Assembly: GCF_030373225.1 (NCBI RefSeq) | Contig: NZ_JAUCZG010000018.1 | Span: forward strand, 1 to 64,000 | Reading direction: 5' to 3' | DNA from: Hydrogenophaga sp. | GTDB taxonomy: Bacteria; Pseudomonadota; Gammaproteobacteria; Burkholderiales; Burkholderiaceae_C | DNA: 64,000 nt | In this document: positions 1 through 9,009 of the stretch, one piece after another | Position numbering within the stretch: the stretch's first letter is position 1 | How the letters are laid out: each line of letters begins with the position of its first letter | Translations under genes and position numbers: made by a program | The notes under the pieces: generated by a model | Database searches by the model: none | What the model saw: only the letters and a program-made list of their open reading frames with translations | Told to the model about the DNA's origin: nothing

Positions 1-1434
1 CTCAGACTCAATCCGGGTGAACACCCGATACAACCTATTGAAGCTTCACAGCTAGACCGGCAGCGCGCGCTGTTCGAAACCGATGCGCGCATCGTGCACC
101 GGCTGCTGAGCCAGCAGGTGGTGCAGCACGACGCGATACTGGCCACGCTGGCGCTGCTGCAGCCCGCGCCCCCATCCCCCGGCACCGGCTCCCCCGAACA
201 ACGCCTGCCCGCCCTCTACCCGCGCATCCTCTCGGTGCAGCGCAGCGATGCTGCCAATCCGTGGCCGGACGACGCGCTGGCCGAGGCCGAACGGCTGTCG
301 CGCCGGAGCGGTCGCGCCGAACTCGCACCGCTGGACCTGCCCGAAGGCCGCTACCGGCTGGTGCTGGCGGCCTCCCCGGCCAGCTACGCGCTGACCATCG
401 ACCTGCAGGCGCTGGTGCCGTGGACGGAGTGGCCCATGAACGCGGCGACGAGCGCGGTGCGGGTCGAACTGGTGCACGCCGGCCAGCGCCATGTCGTGCA
501 GCCCGGGCAGCCACCCGGCGGCATCGGCTCGCGCTTCGAGTTCGTCAAGGTGGTGGCGGCCGACAGCCAGCCGTTTGACGTGGTCGCCACACAAACCGCC
601 GGCTGGCGCCAGTGGCCTTGGGGCCCCATGGGCGCCTGGACACTGGCGGTGGCTGCGCTGCTGTCGGCGGCGCAGCACCTGCAGCGCCAGCGCCGGGCAC
701 GCCGGCGGGCCGAAGAACTGCTGCGCCTGGGCCAGGTGGCACGGCTCAACACGCTGGGCGAACTCGCCGCCGGCATGGCCCACGAACTCAACCAGCCGCT
801 CACCGCGGTGCTGGCCAACACCCAGGCCGCGCAGCGCCTGCTCGACGACGACCCGCCCGAACTGGCCACCGCGCGCGGCGCCATGGCGCAGGCCGCGGCC
901 CAGGCACGGCGCGCCGCCGAGGTGGTGGGCCGGCTGCGCCGCGCGGTGGAGCGCCCCGACAGCGGTGACCAGCGCCAGGCGGTGGACATGGCCGAGGCGG
1001 TGCGGCGCGCGCTCTACCTGCTGGAGCCCGAATGCCAGCGCCGCGAGGTGTCGCCCGCGCTCGAAGGCCCGCCCGCGCTCGTCGCGATGGCCGACCCGGT
1101 GGCGCTCGACCAGATCGTGCACAACCTGATCCTCAATGCGCTGCAGGCGCTGGAACGGGTGCCCGCCGCCCAGCGCCGGCTCACCATCACGCTGCGTGCG
1201 GTCGACAGCTGGGCCGAGCTGGCGGTCTGCGACAGCGGGCCGGGCATTCCCCCCGACGTGCTTCCGCGCCTGTTCGAACCCTTCTTCTCGACCCGCGAAG
1301 GCGGTCTGGGCCTCGGACTGAGCCTGTGTGAAACCCTGGCCAGCGGCATGGGCGGATCCCTCGGCGCGGCGAACGCCACCCAGGGCGGCGCCGTGTTCCG
1401 GCTGCAGCTCCCGCTGGCGGGAGCCGGGTCATGA
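1..1434 (+). CDS. Sensor histidine kinase, 5'-truncated by the window edge
   Basis: The reading frame is open from base 1, so the true start lies to the left of the window. The visible part holds an extracytoplasmic-looking sensor region, one hydrophobic segment near 616-680 and a cytoplasmic kinase core. The H box (AHELNQP) is near 778-800, the N box (NLILNALQAL) near 1123-1152, and the G boxes (DSGPGIPPD and GGLGLGLSLCETL) near 1231-1340. This is the HisKA/HATPase layout of kinases that pair with FixJ-type regulators. It should autophosphorylate on the H-box histidine and pass phosphate to the regulator that starts inside its last codons (ATGA overlap at 1431). The stimulus is not evident. 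A secreted HbpS-like protein follows the pair, which is a hint only. Confidence 0.9.
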   Translation, partial: LRLNPGEHPIQPIEASQLDRQRALFETDARIVHRLLSQQVVQHDAILATLALLQPAPPSPGTGSPEQRLPALYPRILSVQRSDAANPWPDDALAEAERLSRRSGRAELAPLDLPEGRYRLVLAASPASYALTIDLQALVPWTEWPMNAATSAVRVELVHAGQRHVVQPGQPPGGIGSRFEFVKVVAADSQPFDVVATQTAGWRQWPWGPMGAWTLAVAALLSAAQHLQRQRRARRRAEELLRLGQVARLNTLGELAAGMAHELNQPLTAVLANTQAAQRLLDDDPPELATARGAMAQAAAQARRAAEVVGRLRRAVERPDSGDQRQAVDMAEAVRRALYLLEPECQRREVSPALEGPPALVAMADPVALDQIVHNLILNALQALERVPAAQRRLTITLRAVDSWAELAVCDSGPGIPPDVLPRLFEPFFSTREGGLGLGLSLCETLASGMGGSLGAANATQGGAVFRLQLPLAGAGS

Positions 1435-2072
1435 GCACCGACACCCTCTCTCCCACGATCCACCTGATCGACGACGACCAGGCGGTGCGCGATGGCCTGG
1501 CCCTGCTGATCGGCACCGTGGGACTGCGTGTGCAGCCCTGGAGCGATCCCCTCGTCTTTCTGGACACCTTCGATCGCGAGGCCATCGGCGCCATCGTGCT
1601 CGACGTGCGCATGCCCGGCATCAGCGGTCTGAGCGTGCTCGACACCCTGGTCGGGCAGGGGGTCGACCAGCCGGTGATCATGCTCACCGGTCACGGCACG
1701 GTGGAGATGTGCCGCCGAGCCTTCAAGGCCGGGGCGGCCGAGTTCCTCGAAAAACCGGTGAACGACGAAGCCTTGCTCGAGGCCCTGCAGAACGCAGTGC
1801 GCCAGCACGTGCATTCGCGCCAGCGCCACCAGACCGACCGTGTGGCCCGTGAGCGTTTCGCGCAGCTCTCCGAGCGCGAACGCGAGGTGCTCGGCCTGAT
1901 CGTCGAGGGCCTGACCAACAAGGAGATCGGGCGCGCGCTCGGCCTCTCGCCGCGCACGGTCGAGACCCACCGCGCGCATCTTTTTGCCAAACTGCAGGCC
2001 CCGTCGCTGGCGCAGCTCATCCGGCACTACGCGACGCTGGTCGATGACGGTGACGCGCGCGGCCCTGCGTAG
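1431..2072 (+). CDS. FixJ/NarL-type response regulator
   Basis: A 213-residue protein with an N-terminal receiver domain and a C-terminal LuxR-type helix-turn-helix. The acidic pair DDD lies at residues 14-16, the likely phosphoacceptor is Asp58 (VLDVRMPG), the switch Thr is at 86 and the conserved Lys at 108 (EKP). The HTH (LSEREREVLGLIVEG, then SPRTVETHRA) covers about residues 143-185. It overlaps the kinase gene by an ATGA junction, so translation is probably coupled and the two form a cognate pair. Targets are unknown. The palindromes just after its stop and before the next gene are candidates. Its LuxR-type output domain sets it apart from NtrC-type partners. Confidence 0.93.
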   Translation: MSTDTLSPTIHLIDDDQAVRDGLALLIGTVGLRVQPWSDPLVFLDTFDREAIGAIVLDVRMPGISGLSVLDTLVGQGVDQPVIMLTGHGTVEMCRRAFKAGAAEFLEKPVNDEALLEALQNAVRQHVHSRQRHQTDRVARERFAQLSEREREVLGLIVEGLTNKEIGRALGLSPRTVETHRAHLFAKLQAPSLAQLIRHYATLVDDGDARGPA

Positions 2073-2101
2073 TTCTACGGACGGCCGCGCGTAGCCGTCC
2101 G
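2068..2101 (+). promoter_or_regulatory. Overlapping inverted repeats after the response regulator
   Basis: CGTAG-TT-CTACG (2068-2079) overlaps the regulator's stop codon. It is followed by a perfect 8-bp stem, CGGACGGC (2078-2085) and GCCGTCCG (2094-2101), with an 8-nt loop. There is no T-run after the stem, so a simple intrinsic terminator is unlikely. The position, about 76 bp before the HbpS-like gene, fits an operator for the adjacent LuxR-type regulator or an RNA hairpin. The function is inferred. Confidence 0.4.
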
Positions 2102-2176
2102 AATGGCGGTTGGCGACGCGAATTCCTACAGTTCTCCCACGGTTGATCGAACCGCTTCACACACCCGGAGAACACC

Positions 2177-2668
2177 ATGACATTCGTTGCAAAGACTTCC
2201 CTCCTCGCCCTTTCCTTCATTTCAGCGGCCGCCAGTGCACAGAGCGTGCGGGTGGAGAAAAACATGTCGCTGGAGCTGGCCAACCAGATCGCTGCGGCCA
2301 CGGTCGCCTCGTGCAGTGCCAGCGGCTACAACGTCACCGCCGCGGTGGTGGACCGCGCCGGCAGCCTGCGCGCGCTGCAGCGCGCCGACAACGCCGGCCC
2401 GCACACCGTCGGTGCTGCGCAGGGCAAGGCCTACACCTCGGCCTCGGCGCGCAACACCACCGCTGCCATGCTGGAGAACGTGCAGAAGAATCCCGGCGCC
2501 GCGACACTGGTGGACATTCCGGGTTTCCTGGTGCTGGGCGGCGGCGTGCCGGTCAAGGTGGGCAACGAGGTCATTGGCGCCGTCGGCGTGGGCGGTGCGC
2601 CTGGAGGTCATCTGGACGAGCAGTGCGCCAACGCCGGCATTGCCAAGGTTGCCGAGTTGTTGAAATGA
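2177..2668 (+). CDS. Secreted HbpS/GlcG-family (DUF336) protein
   Basis: A 163-residue protein that starts with a signal peptide (hydrophobic residues about 4-20, likely cleavage after SAASA). The rest is one GlcG/HbpS-like domain, with the family pattern VVDRAGSLRALQRADNAG followed by an AxxKAYTSAS segment and a glycine-rich C-terminal part (FLVLGGGVPV, then GAVGVGG). Relatives include the Streptomyces haem-binding HbpS, which acts with the SenS/SenR two-component system, and GlcG of unclear role. Here the gene follows a kinase/regulator pair on the same strand, which recalls that arrangement. Haem binding is not shown by the sequence. A GGAGAACACC segment before the ATG serves as ribosome-binding site. 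Confidence 0.85.
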   Translation: MTFVAKTSLLALSFISAAASAQSVRVEKNMSLELANQIAAATVASCSASGYNVTAAVVDRAGSLRALQRADNAGPHTVGAAQGKAYTSASARNTTAAMLENVQKNPGAATLVDIPGFLVLGGGVPVKVGNEVIGAVGVGGAPGGHLDEQCANAGIAKVAELLK

Positions 2669-3345
2669 AAACACGGCTGTTGGTCCTGGCACTGGCTTTG
2701 GCTGGTGCAGCGGCTCAAGCCCAGGTCGCCCCCAGCGCGGCCGAGGCGGCGGCCTACAACGGGCTGCACGCAGCGGCCCACCGAGGCGATGCGGCCCGGA
2801 TCGCGAGGCTGGTGGCCAGCGGTGCGGCGGTGAATGCCACCGACGCACAGGGCCGCACACCGCTGCACGTGGCGACCTTCGCGCGACAGCGGGAGGCGAT
2901 CCGGGCGATGGTCAAGGCGGGCGCGGACCTCAACCGGCTCGAGAACGACCGCTACGACGCAGTGACCATCGCATCGGTGGCGGACGACGAGGAAACGCTG
3001 CGCGTGTTGCTGCAACTGGGCGCCAGCGCGAAACAGGTCACCAGCCGCTATGACGGCACCGCCCTCATTGCCGCAGCCCACCTCGGTCACGACGGGGTGG
3101 TGCGCGAGCTCATCGCCGCCGGTGCACCGCTGGACCATGTGAACAACCTGCACTGGACCGCCGCGATCGAAGCCGTGGTGCTGGGCGATGGCGGCGCGCG
3201 CCACCAGGCCACGCTCAAGGCCCTGATCGATGCCGGTGCCAACCTGCAACTGGCCGATCGGCATGGTCAGACGCCGCTCGCTCTGGCGCGCTCGCGCGGC
3301 TACGCGGCGATGGTTCGCATGCTCGAGGTGGCCGGGGGGAAGTGA
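2665..3345 (+). CDS. Secreted ankyrin-repeat protein
   Basis: A 226-residue protein with a signal peptide (MKTRLLVLALALAGAAAQA) followed by about five or six ankyrin repeats, recognisable as GRTPLHVA, IRAMVKAGADLN, LRVLLQLGAS, VRELIAAGAPLDHVN, LKALIDAGANLQ and GQTPLALARSRG. Ankyrin repeats bind proteins, and this set is predicted to act in the periplasm. I start it at the ATG at 2665, which overlaps the stop of the HbpS-like gene (ATGA). The frame is open further upstream, but the signal peptide begins exactly at this ATG. Translational coupling suggests that it works with the HbpS-like protein. The partner is unknown. Confidence 0.88.
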   Translation: MKTRLLVLALALAGAAAQAQVAPSAAEAAAYNGLHAAAHRGDAARIARLVASGAAVNATDAQGRTPLHVATFARQREAIRAMVKAGADLNRLENDRYDAVTIASVADDEETLRVLLQLGASAKQVTSRYDGTALIAAAHLGHDGVVRELIAAGAPLDHVNNLHWTAAIEAVVLGDGGARHQATLKALIDAGANLQLADRHGQTPLALARSRGYAAMVRMLEVAGGK

Positions 3346-3356
3346 GCGAAACCGCG

Positions 3357-4619
3357 TCAGCTCAGGGAAACGCGGGCGAACTTGCGCTTGCCCACCTGCA
3401 CCACAAACGTGCCGGCGGGCAGCTTCAAGCCCTTGTCGCTGATGACCGAACCGTCCACCCGCACACCACCGCCCTCGATCAAACGGTTGGCCTCGCTGGT
3501 GGAAGGCGCCAGGCCCGATGACTTCAGCAGCGACCCGATGCCCATCGGCGCACCCGACAAGGACACCTCGGGAATCTCGTCCGGCACACCGCCCTTGCTG
3601 CGGTTGATGAAGTCCTGCTCGGCCGCGTCGGCGGCGGCCTTGCTGTGGAAGCGGGCGGTGATCTCCTTGGCCAGCGCCACCTTGGCGTCCTTCGGGTTCG
3701 CTCCCTCGGCCGTCGCCTGCTTCAACGCTTCGATGTGCGCCAGCGACTGGAACGACAGCAGCGTGTACCAGCGCCACATCAGCGTGTCGGAAATGCTCAG
3801 CACCTTCGCGAACATCGAGTTCGCCGCTTCGGTGATGCCGATGTAGTTGTTCTTGCTCTTGGACATCTTGTCCACACCGTCCAGGCCTTCGAGCAAAGGC
3901 ATCGTCAGGATGCACTGCGGCTCCTGTCCGTACTCGGTCTGCAGGTGGCGGCCCATCAGCAGGTTGAATTTCTGGTCGGTGCCGCCGAGCTCCAGGTCGC
4001 TCTTGAGCGCCACCGAGTCGTAACCCTGCATCAGCGGATACAGAAACTCGTGCACGCTGATCGGCGTTCCCGCCTTGAAACGATCATGGAAATCGTTGCG
4101 CTCCATCATGCGCGCCACCGTGTACCTGGCTGCGAGCTGGATCATGCCCATCGAGCCCAGCGGCAGGCTCCATTCGCTGTTGTAACGGATCTCGGTGCGC
4201 GCCGGGTCCAGCACCAGGCTGGCCTGCTTGTAGTAGGTCTCGGCGTTGGACTGGATCTGCTCGGTGGTCAGCGGCGGGCGCGTGTTGTTGCGCCCGGACG
4301 GATCACCGATCAGGCTGGTGAAGTCGCCGATGAGAAAGATCACCTCGTGCCCCAGGTCCTGCAACTGGCGCATCTTGTTGAGCACCACCGTGTGCCCGAT
4401 GTGGATGTCGGGCGCGGTGGGGTCCAGCCCCAGCTTGATGCGCAGCGGACGCCCGCTCTTCTCAGACTGTGACAATTTTTTGACCCAGTCGGCCTGGGGG
4501 ATCAATTCTTCGCACCCCCGAAGGGTCACGTTCAAGGCATGCTGGACACCGTCTGTCAGTGCGGCGTCCAACAGATCGTTGCGGTGAGTACTTTGTGCTG
4601 CCTGGCTGGCGTGATTCAT
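3357..4619 (-). CDS. tyrS: Tyrosyl-tRNA synthetase
   Basis: A 420-residue class I aminoacyl-tRNA synthetase that charges tRNA-Tyr with tyrosine in the cytoplasm. The ATP-binding HIGH sequence is at residues 73-76 ([10 protein letters not shown]), preceded by LGLDPTAPD. The KMSKS loop lies near residue 252 (DKMSKSKNN). A C-terminal S4-like RNA-binding domain ([16 protein letters not shown]) fills about residues 350-420. The length and the HIGH form match the shorter-spaced TyrRS clade (TyrZ-like). It is transcribed divergently from the M23 peptidase gene, an arrangement common in betaproteobacteria. Confidence 0.98.
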   Translation of the reverse strand: MNHASQAAQSTHRNDLLDAALTDGVQHALNVTLRGCEELIPQADWVKKLSQSEKSGRPLRIKLGLDPTAPDIHIGHTVVLNKMRQLQDLGHEVIFLIGDFTSLIGDPSGRNNTRPPLTTEQIQSNAETYYKQASLVLDPARTEIRYNSEWSLPLGSMGMIQLAARYTVARMMERNDFHDRFKAGTPISVHEFLYPLMQGYDSVALKSDLELGGTDQKFNLLMGRHLQTEYGQEPQCILTMPLLEGLDGVDKMSKSKNNYIGITEAANSMFAKVLSISDTLMWRWYTLLSFQSLAHIEALKQATAEGANPKDAKVALAKEITARFHSKAAADAAEQDFINRSKGGVPDEIPEVSLSGAPMGIGSLLKSSGLAPSTSEANRLIEGGGVRVDGSVISDKGLKLPAGTFVVQVGKRKFARVSLS

Positions 4620-4819
4620 AAGCGTTTTCTCAGGTGCGGGCTACATGGGGGTCGATATACTTCGCGCCCGATGGCGGATTTTAGTTGGCGCGCTTTTTGC
4701 AAGTTCGGAATCCGGTTCATCACCCAAGTGCATTTGACGTGAACTTGTTCCGCCTGGGCTCGTCAGCCTGTGTGTCTCATCCAACAGACCGTTGGTCACG
4801 CCTTCAGGAAACACCGATT

Positions 4820-6175
4820 TTGATCCGCCCACTGCTCCATTCGCTGACCCAGGTCGCCGACGCCGCACGCCAAAGCCTTGCCAGGCACCCCCGCCGCATC
4901 ACGGGCGGCATCGGCGCGCTGTTGCTGGGCACGGGTGTCACGGCTTTCGGCATTGCGCCACTGGCACCCGACGCCGCCGACCTTCCGGTGCGCCAGGTCG
5001 TCGAGAGCCTCGACGCCCCGTTGGTGGCCATTCCCGACGTGCTCACGGCCACATCCAACGATTTCGTGCTGTTCCGCAGCGATGTGACGCGCCGCGACGA
5101 CACCGCCCAGAGCCTGCTCCAGCGCCTGGGCGTGGTCGACTCCGAAGCGCAGGGTTTCCTGCGCGCCGACGCCACCGCCCGGCAACTGCTGCAGGCCCGG
5201 GGCGGTCGGGTGGTGAGCGTGGAAACCAACGACCGCCAGGAGTTGCAACGCCTGACCTCGCGCTGGGTCACCGGTGACGACCGCCAGTTCACCCGCCTCG
5301 TGATCGAGAACGGTTCCGGCGGATTCACTTCCCGACTGGAAACCGGTGAACTCACCGCATCGGCCCGGCTGGCCAGTGGCGTCATCCGCAGTTCTCTCTT
5401 CGCCGCCACCGAAGCGGCCGATATCCCCGACCCGGTCGCGGTTCAGGTGGCTGAAATGTTCTCCGGCGACATCGACTTCCGCCGCGATTTGCGTCAGGGC
5501 GACCGCTTCAGCGTGGTCTATGAAAGCCTCGAGGCCGACGGTGAGACCATGCGCACCGGCCGTGTGCTCAGTGCCGAGTTCGTCAACAACGGCCGCAAGC
5601 ATGAGGCTGTGTGGTTCGAAGAACCCGGCCAGCGTGGCGCCTACTACGGCTTCAACGGCGAGAGTTCACGCAAGTTCTACCTGTCTTCGCCGCTGGAATT
5701 CTCCCGGGTGAGCAGCGGCTACGGCATGCGCTTTCACCCCATCTCCGGCACCCGCAAGGCCCACCTGGGCGTTGACTACGCAGCCCCCACCGGCACGCCC
5801 GTGCGCACGGTCGGCGACGGCGTGGTCGAGTTCGCCGGCGTGCAGCGTGGTTATGGCAACGTGATCTACATCCGCCACCGCAGCAACCAGACCACGGTCT
5901 ACGCCCACCTGAGCCGCATCGGCGTGCGCAACGGTCAACGCGTCGACCAGGGCGATCTGATCGGTGCCGTCGGCTCCACCGGTGCCTCCACCGGGCCGCA
6001 CCTGCATTTCGAGTTCCGCGACAACGGAGTCCACAAGGACCCGCTGGCTGTGGCGCGCCAGAGCGAATCCATCCCGATCAACCCTGCTGCCCGAGCCCGC
6101 TTCGATGCGGTTGCACAGTTGCAGCGGGTTCAACTCAACGCGGCGGCGAGCGTCCAGCAGGCCAGCGCCGAATAA
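4820..6175 (+). CDS. M23-family (LytM) murein peptidase
   Basis: A cell-wall endopeptidase-like protein with an N-terminal hydrophobic segment (GIGALLLGTGVTAFGIAPLA), an OapA/LysM-like central region, and a C-terminal LytM domain. The zinc ligands look intact: HLGVDYAAPTGTPV (His and Asp) and HLHFEF near the end. It is therefore likely to cut peptide cross-links in the periplasm, unlike degenerate EnvC/NlpD activators. The start is uncertain. I chose the TTG at 4820 because AGGAA lies about 10 bases before it; the in-frame GTG at 4772 and ATG at 4685 are alternatives. With the TTG start it has 451 residues. Confidence 0.9.
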   Translation: MIRPLLHSLTQVADAARQSLARHPRRITGGIGALLLGTGVTAFGIAPLAPDAADLPVRQVVESLDAPLVAIPDVLTATSNDFVLFRSDVTRRDDTAQSLLQRLGVVDSEAQGFLRADATARQLLQARGGRVVSVETNDRQELQRLTSRWVTGDDRQFTRLVIENGSGGFTSRLETGELTASARLASGVIRSSLFAATEAADIPDPVAVQVAEMFSGDIDFRRDLRQGDRFSVVYESLEADGETMRTGRVLSAEFVNNGRKHEAVWFEEPGQRGAYYGFNGESSRKFYLSSPLEFSRVSSGYGMRFHPISGTRKAHLGVDYAAPTGTPVRTVGDGVVEFAGVQRGYGNVIYIRHRSNQTTVYAHLSRIGVRNGQRVDQGDLIGAVGSTGASTGPHLHFEFRDNGVHKDPLAVARQSESIPINPAARARFDAVAQLQRVQLNAAASVQQASAE

Positions 6176-6193
6176 CCTCGGCCCGCGCAGGCG

Positions 6194-6224
6194 AAAAAAA
6201 GGGGAGCTTCAAGCTCCCCTTTTT
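6194..6224. terminator. Bidirectional intrinsic terminator between the M23 peptidase and erpA
   Basis: A perfect stem GGGGAGC (6201-6207) and GCTCCCC (6213-6219) has a 5-base loop. It is preceded by seven A and followed by five T, so the structure terminates in both directions. It separates the convergent M23 peptidase gene and erpA. Confidence 0.93.
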
Positions 6225-6249
6225 GCTGCTTGCGAGCAGACGCTGCGAA

Positions 6250-6615
6250 TCAGACGCTGAAGCTCGAGCCGCAACCGCAGGTGCTGTTGGCGTTGGGGTT
6301 CTTGATCACGAACTGTGCACCTTCCAGGTCTTCCTTGTAGTCGATCTCCGCGCCCACCAGGTACTGGTAACTCATGGCGTCGATCAACAGCGACACGCCG
6401 TTCTTGGACATGGTGGTGTCGTCTTCGTTGACCACTTCGTCGAACGTGAAGCCGTACTGGAAACCAGAGCATCCACCGCCCTGCACAAACACGCGCAGCT
6501 TGAGCTCGGGGTTGCCTTCTTCGGCCACCAGCTCGGCGACTTTGGCCGCAGCGCTGTCGGTGAACACCAGCGGGGCCGGCATGTCGGTCTGGATGTTTTC
6601 TGCCACTGCACTCAT
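6250..6615 (-). CDS. erpA: Iron-sulfur cluster insertion protein ErpA
   Basis: A 121-residue A-type iron-sulfur carrier. The three conserved cysteines are present: one in [11 protein letters not shown] and two in the C-terminal TCGCGSSF. A-type carriers hand [4Fe-4S] or [2Fe-2S] clusters to apo-enzymes; in this genome clients could include respiratory and formate dehydrogenase proteins. I start it at the ATG at 6615 (MSAVAENI), with GAGAGG six bases upstream; a start further upstream would add 14 unsupported residues. It is the last gene of a minus-strand series with the bactofilin gene and ends at the bidirectional terminator. Confidence 0.96.
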   Translation of the reverse strand: MSAVAENIQTDMPAPLVFTDSAAAKVAELVAEEGNPELKLRVFVQGGGCSGFQYGFTFDEVVNEDDTTMSKNGVSLLIDAMSYQYLVGAEIDYKEDLEGAQFVIKNPNANSTCGCGSSFSV

Positions 6616-6729
6616 GGAGTACCTCTCGGGGGTGGTGTGGCCCTGGGTCAGGTCCACAGAAAAAAGGGCGGTGCGCAGCTAGCGCCCGGAACGTCTGAAG
6701 ATACTAAATCAAATCGCTCGGGATTGTGC

Positions 6730-7128
6730 TCAGCCGTTGTTTGACGCCAGTTTCAGTGTGGGTTTGTCTTCCGCCTCCGCGCCCATGGGTTTGAGCTGGC
6801 CGGCGATGGTGGCGCCCTGGTGCATTTCCAGCGACTTGTACGACACGTCGCCTTCGATGCGCGCCTTGGGCTGCAACTCCAGCAACTCGAACGCCTGCAC
6901 CGGACCTTTGACATGGCCGTTGATGATCACATGGTCGGCCAGGATCTGGCCGGTCACCGACGCCACCTCGCTGATCACCAGAATGCTGGACTGCTCGTCG
7001 CTGGCGCGGATGTCGCCCACGACCTCACCGTCAACGCGCAGACCATCATGAAACAGGACATTGCCTTCGATGCGGGTGCCTTGTGCAATCAGGCTCTTGA
7101 TCGGTGGCTGCTTCTTTTTTCCGAACAT
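6730..7128 (-). CDS. Bactofilin (polymer-forming cytoskeletal protein)
   Basis: A 132-residue bactofilin. The core (about residues 15-110) is a right-handed beta-helix with repeated hydrophobic/glycine periodicity (TRIEGNVLFHDGLRVDGEV, then ADHVIINGHVKGPV, then KARIEGDVSY). A short basic N-terminus (MFGKKKQPP) may help it associate with the membrane. Bactofilins self-assemble into filaments that place cell-wall enzymes. I chose the MFGKKK start at 7128 because GGAGA precedes it; the frame is open further upstream without support. The murein peptidase gene nearby is a plausible functional neighbour, as bactofilins often sit by M23 peptidases. Confidence 0.93.
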   Translation of the reverse strand: MFGKKKQPPIKSLIAQGTRIEGNVLFHDGLRVDGEVVGDIRASDEQSSILVISEVASVTGQILADHVIINGHVKGPVQAFELLELQPKARIEGDVSYKSLEMHQGATIAGQLKPMGAEAEDKPTLKLASNNG

Positions 7129-7157
7129 GGGATTCTCCAAACGACGGATCGCTGCTG

Positions 7158-7865
7158 TCACAGCTGGAATGTTTGTACCGATCGCACCGAGTTCCCTTGC
7201 AGGATCCTGGCCGTCACGTTTTTTACCATGGCCTGCGCCGGCACCTCGACCATGCCTTCCATTCGCAGATAGCCCTTGATGAGCACCGACTGGGGCGCAG
7301 GTGCGTGCGCAAGCGACCAGGGCATGCCGCTCAGGGTGCCGGAGAAGGTGATCTCCAGCGCACCTTTGAAATCGGGCGCGTTCTTGGTTGCCTGCATCAT
7401 CAGTGCCTGCCAGCGCCACTGCGTGTCGGACACGCGCTCGGCCTGCAGGCCGCGGATGGCGAGGGCCCCACTGTCGTTGCCCGGGATCAGGCGTTCGAAG
7501 AATCCGAGGTCGCTGCGCAAGGCTTCGTTGTCGGCCTCGAGCTGACGGATGCGCAGCGCCAGTTGCTCCTGCGCACTGCGCTCGGTGGTGAGCAGGCTCT
7601 CCGAGGTGTTGGCAATGGACTGGGCAACCAGCAGATCCGCGCGCAAGGCCGCCACATCACCGCGCAAGCGGTTCAACTCCTGCTTGGACTCCCGATCAAG
7701 CCCCGCGATGTCGCGACCGAACTCGAAAGCCCACATGGCCAGCGACCCCGAGAAGCCGAGCACCACCGCTCCCAGCAGCCAGCGGAACGGCCACGGCAAC
7801 GCACTGCGCACCGACATGCGCGGCGCGCTGACGGTGAGTTTTCTGCGCAGAAGCCGAAACCGCAT
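7158..7865 (-). CDS. Membrane-anchored coiled-coil protein, DUF6776-like
   Basis: A 235-residue protein with a basic N-terminus, one transmembrane helix at about residues 28-47 (FRWLLGAVVLGFSGSLAMWAF), a long coiled coil at about 50-125 (heptads rich in Leu, Glu, Arg and Gln), and a C-terminal globular part that ends in NVTARILQGNSVRSVQTFQL. The topology is N-in with the coiled coil in the periplasm. It lies between rpsI and the bactofilin gene, as in other betaproteobacteria, so a role in envelope or cytoskeleton organisation with bactofilin is a reasonable guess. No enzymatic motif is visible. Confidence 0.82.
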   Translation of the reverse strand: MRFRLLRRKLTVSAPRMSVRSALPWPFRWLLGAVVLGFSGSLAMWAFEFGRDIAGLDRESKQELNRLRGDVAALRADLLVAQSIANTSESLLTTERSAQEQLALRIRQLEADNEALRSDLGFFERLIPGNDSGALAIRGLQAERVSDTQWRWQALMMQATKNAPDFKGALEITFSGTLSGMPWSLAHAPAPQSVLIKGYLRMEGMVEVPAQAMVKNVTARILQGNSVRSVQTFQL

Positions 7866-7909
7866 GCAAACCTTTCAAAGTGAAAGCAAACGCAACCTGG
7901 GCCCTGAAA

Positions 7910-7949
7910 GCAAAAACCGCCCCAAGTTCGACTTGAAGGCGGCTTTTGC
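7910..7949 (-). terminator. Intrinsic terminator after rpsI
   Basis: On the minus strand GCAAAAGCCGCC pairs with GGCGGTTTTTGC (12 positions, one G-U pair) across a 16-base loop. The T-rich 3' arm supplies the U-tract. It lies 17 bases after the rpsI stop and should end the rplM-rpsI transcript. Confidence 0.8.
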
Positions 7950-7966
7950 AGTTGAGGCCAGACGGA

Positions 7967-8359
7967 TCAGCGTTTGCTGAACTGCTTGCGGCGTCGCGCA
8001 GAGCGCAGACCGACTTTTTTCCGTTCGACTTCGCGTGCGTCGCGCGTGACGAAGCCCGCTTGCGACAGACCCGGCTTGAGCGTGGCGTCGTAGTCGATCA
8101 GGGCACGGGTGATGCCGTGACGCACAGCGCCGGCCTGACCCGACTCGCCGCCGCCGTGCACGTTGACCTGGATGTCGAACGTTTCGGCGTGGTTGGTCAG
8201 CAGCAGGGGCTGCTTGGCGATCATGATGGAGGTTTCGCGGCCGAAGTAGGCCTGAATGTCCTTGCCATTGACCGTGATGTGGCCGCTGCCTTTTTTCAGG
8301 AAAACGCGGGCGACGCTGGATTTGCGACGGCCGGTTCCATTGTTCCATTCACCAATCAT
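7967..8359 (-). CDS. rpsI: 30S ribosomal protein S9
   Basis: A 130-residue S9 with the family opening [19 protein letters not shown], the central [19 protein letters not shown], and the basic C-terminal tail [11 protein letters not shown] that reaches the P-site tRNA in the ribosome. The length is standard. It follows rplM with a 12-base gap, the usual L13-S9 operon. Confidence 0.99.
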   Translation of the reverse strand: MIGEWNNGTGRRKSSVARVFLKKGSGHITVNGKDIQAYFGRETSIMIAKQPLLLTNHAETFDIQVNVHGGGESGQAGAVRHGITRALIDYDATLKPGLSQAGFVTRDAREVERKKVGLRSARRRKQFSKR

Positions 8360-8371
8360 CTCAAGGCTCCT

Positions 8372-8803
8372 TTAGAGTTCCAGCACTTGCGGCTGTTGGG
8401 CGGTGTGCGGGTGCTCTGCACCGCCATACACCTTGAGCTTCTTGATCATGGCGTAACCGAGCGGGCCCTTGGGCAACATGCCCTTGACAGCCTTTTCGAG
8501 TGCGCGGCCAGGGTGCTTGGCCTGCATGTCGCGGAAGTTGGTGCCATAGATACCGCCGGGGTAACCCGAATGACGGTAGTACACCTTGTCGAGGGCCTTG
8601 TTGCCCGTGACGCGGATCTTGGCTGCGTTGATGATGACGATGAAGTCACCGGTATCGACGTGAGGCGTATAAATGGCCTTGTGTTTGCCGCGCAAACGGA
8701 GAGCAACTTCACTGGCTACTCGTCCGAGGACCTTGTCGGTCGCGTCAATCACAAACCACTCGTGCGTCACGTCAGCGGGTTTTGCGCTGAACGTTTTGGT
8801 CAT
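8372..8803 (-). CDS. rplM: 50S ribosomal protein L13
   Basis: A 143-residue L13. It carries the diagnostic [19 protein letters not shown] near the N-terminus, [22 protein letters not shown] and the [10 protein letters not shown] segment. I start it at the ATG at 8803 ([16 protein letters not shown]). It is the first gene of the rplM-rpsI operon and is divergent from rlmJ, with about 200 bases between them for both promoters. In E. coli L13 represses its own operon through the leader; I could not identify such a leader structure here. Confidence 0.99.
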   Translation of the reverse strand: MTKTFSAKPADVTHEWFVIDATDKVLGRVASEVALRLRGKHKAIYTPHVDTGDFIVIINAAKIRVTGNKALDKVYYRHSGYPGGIYGTNFRDMQAKHPGRALEKAVKGMLPKGPLGYAMIKKLKVYGGAEHPHTAQQPQVLEL

Positions 8804-9009
8804 GAGTTTTCTCTTGAAGAGGTGGTTTGGCGGCTCTTTTCCACGGTCGGTCGTTCTCTGACGGAACGCTCTTAGGTGGGGTCTGGATGCTTCGCCGCGG
8901 AGCCAGCAGTTCGCTGCGAAGCCCTCGATTGTACGAAATTCGCGGCTCGCCTGGGAAATCCATCGTGACCGGGGGCCAGAGGATGTGGCCAAACGGCTAC
9001 CATCCGTGC

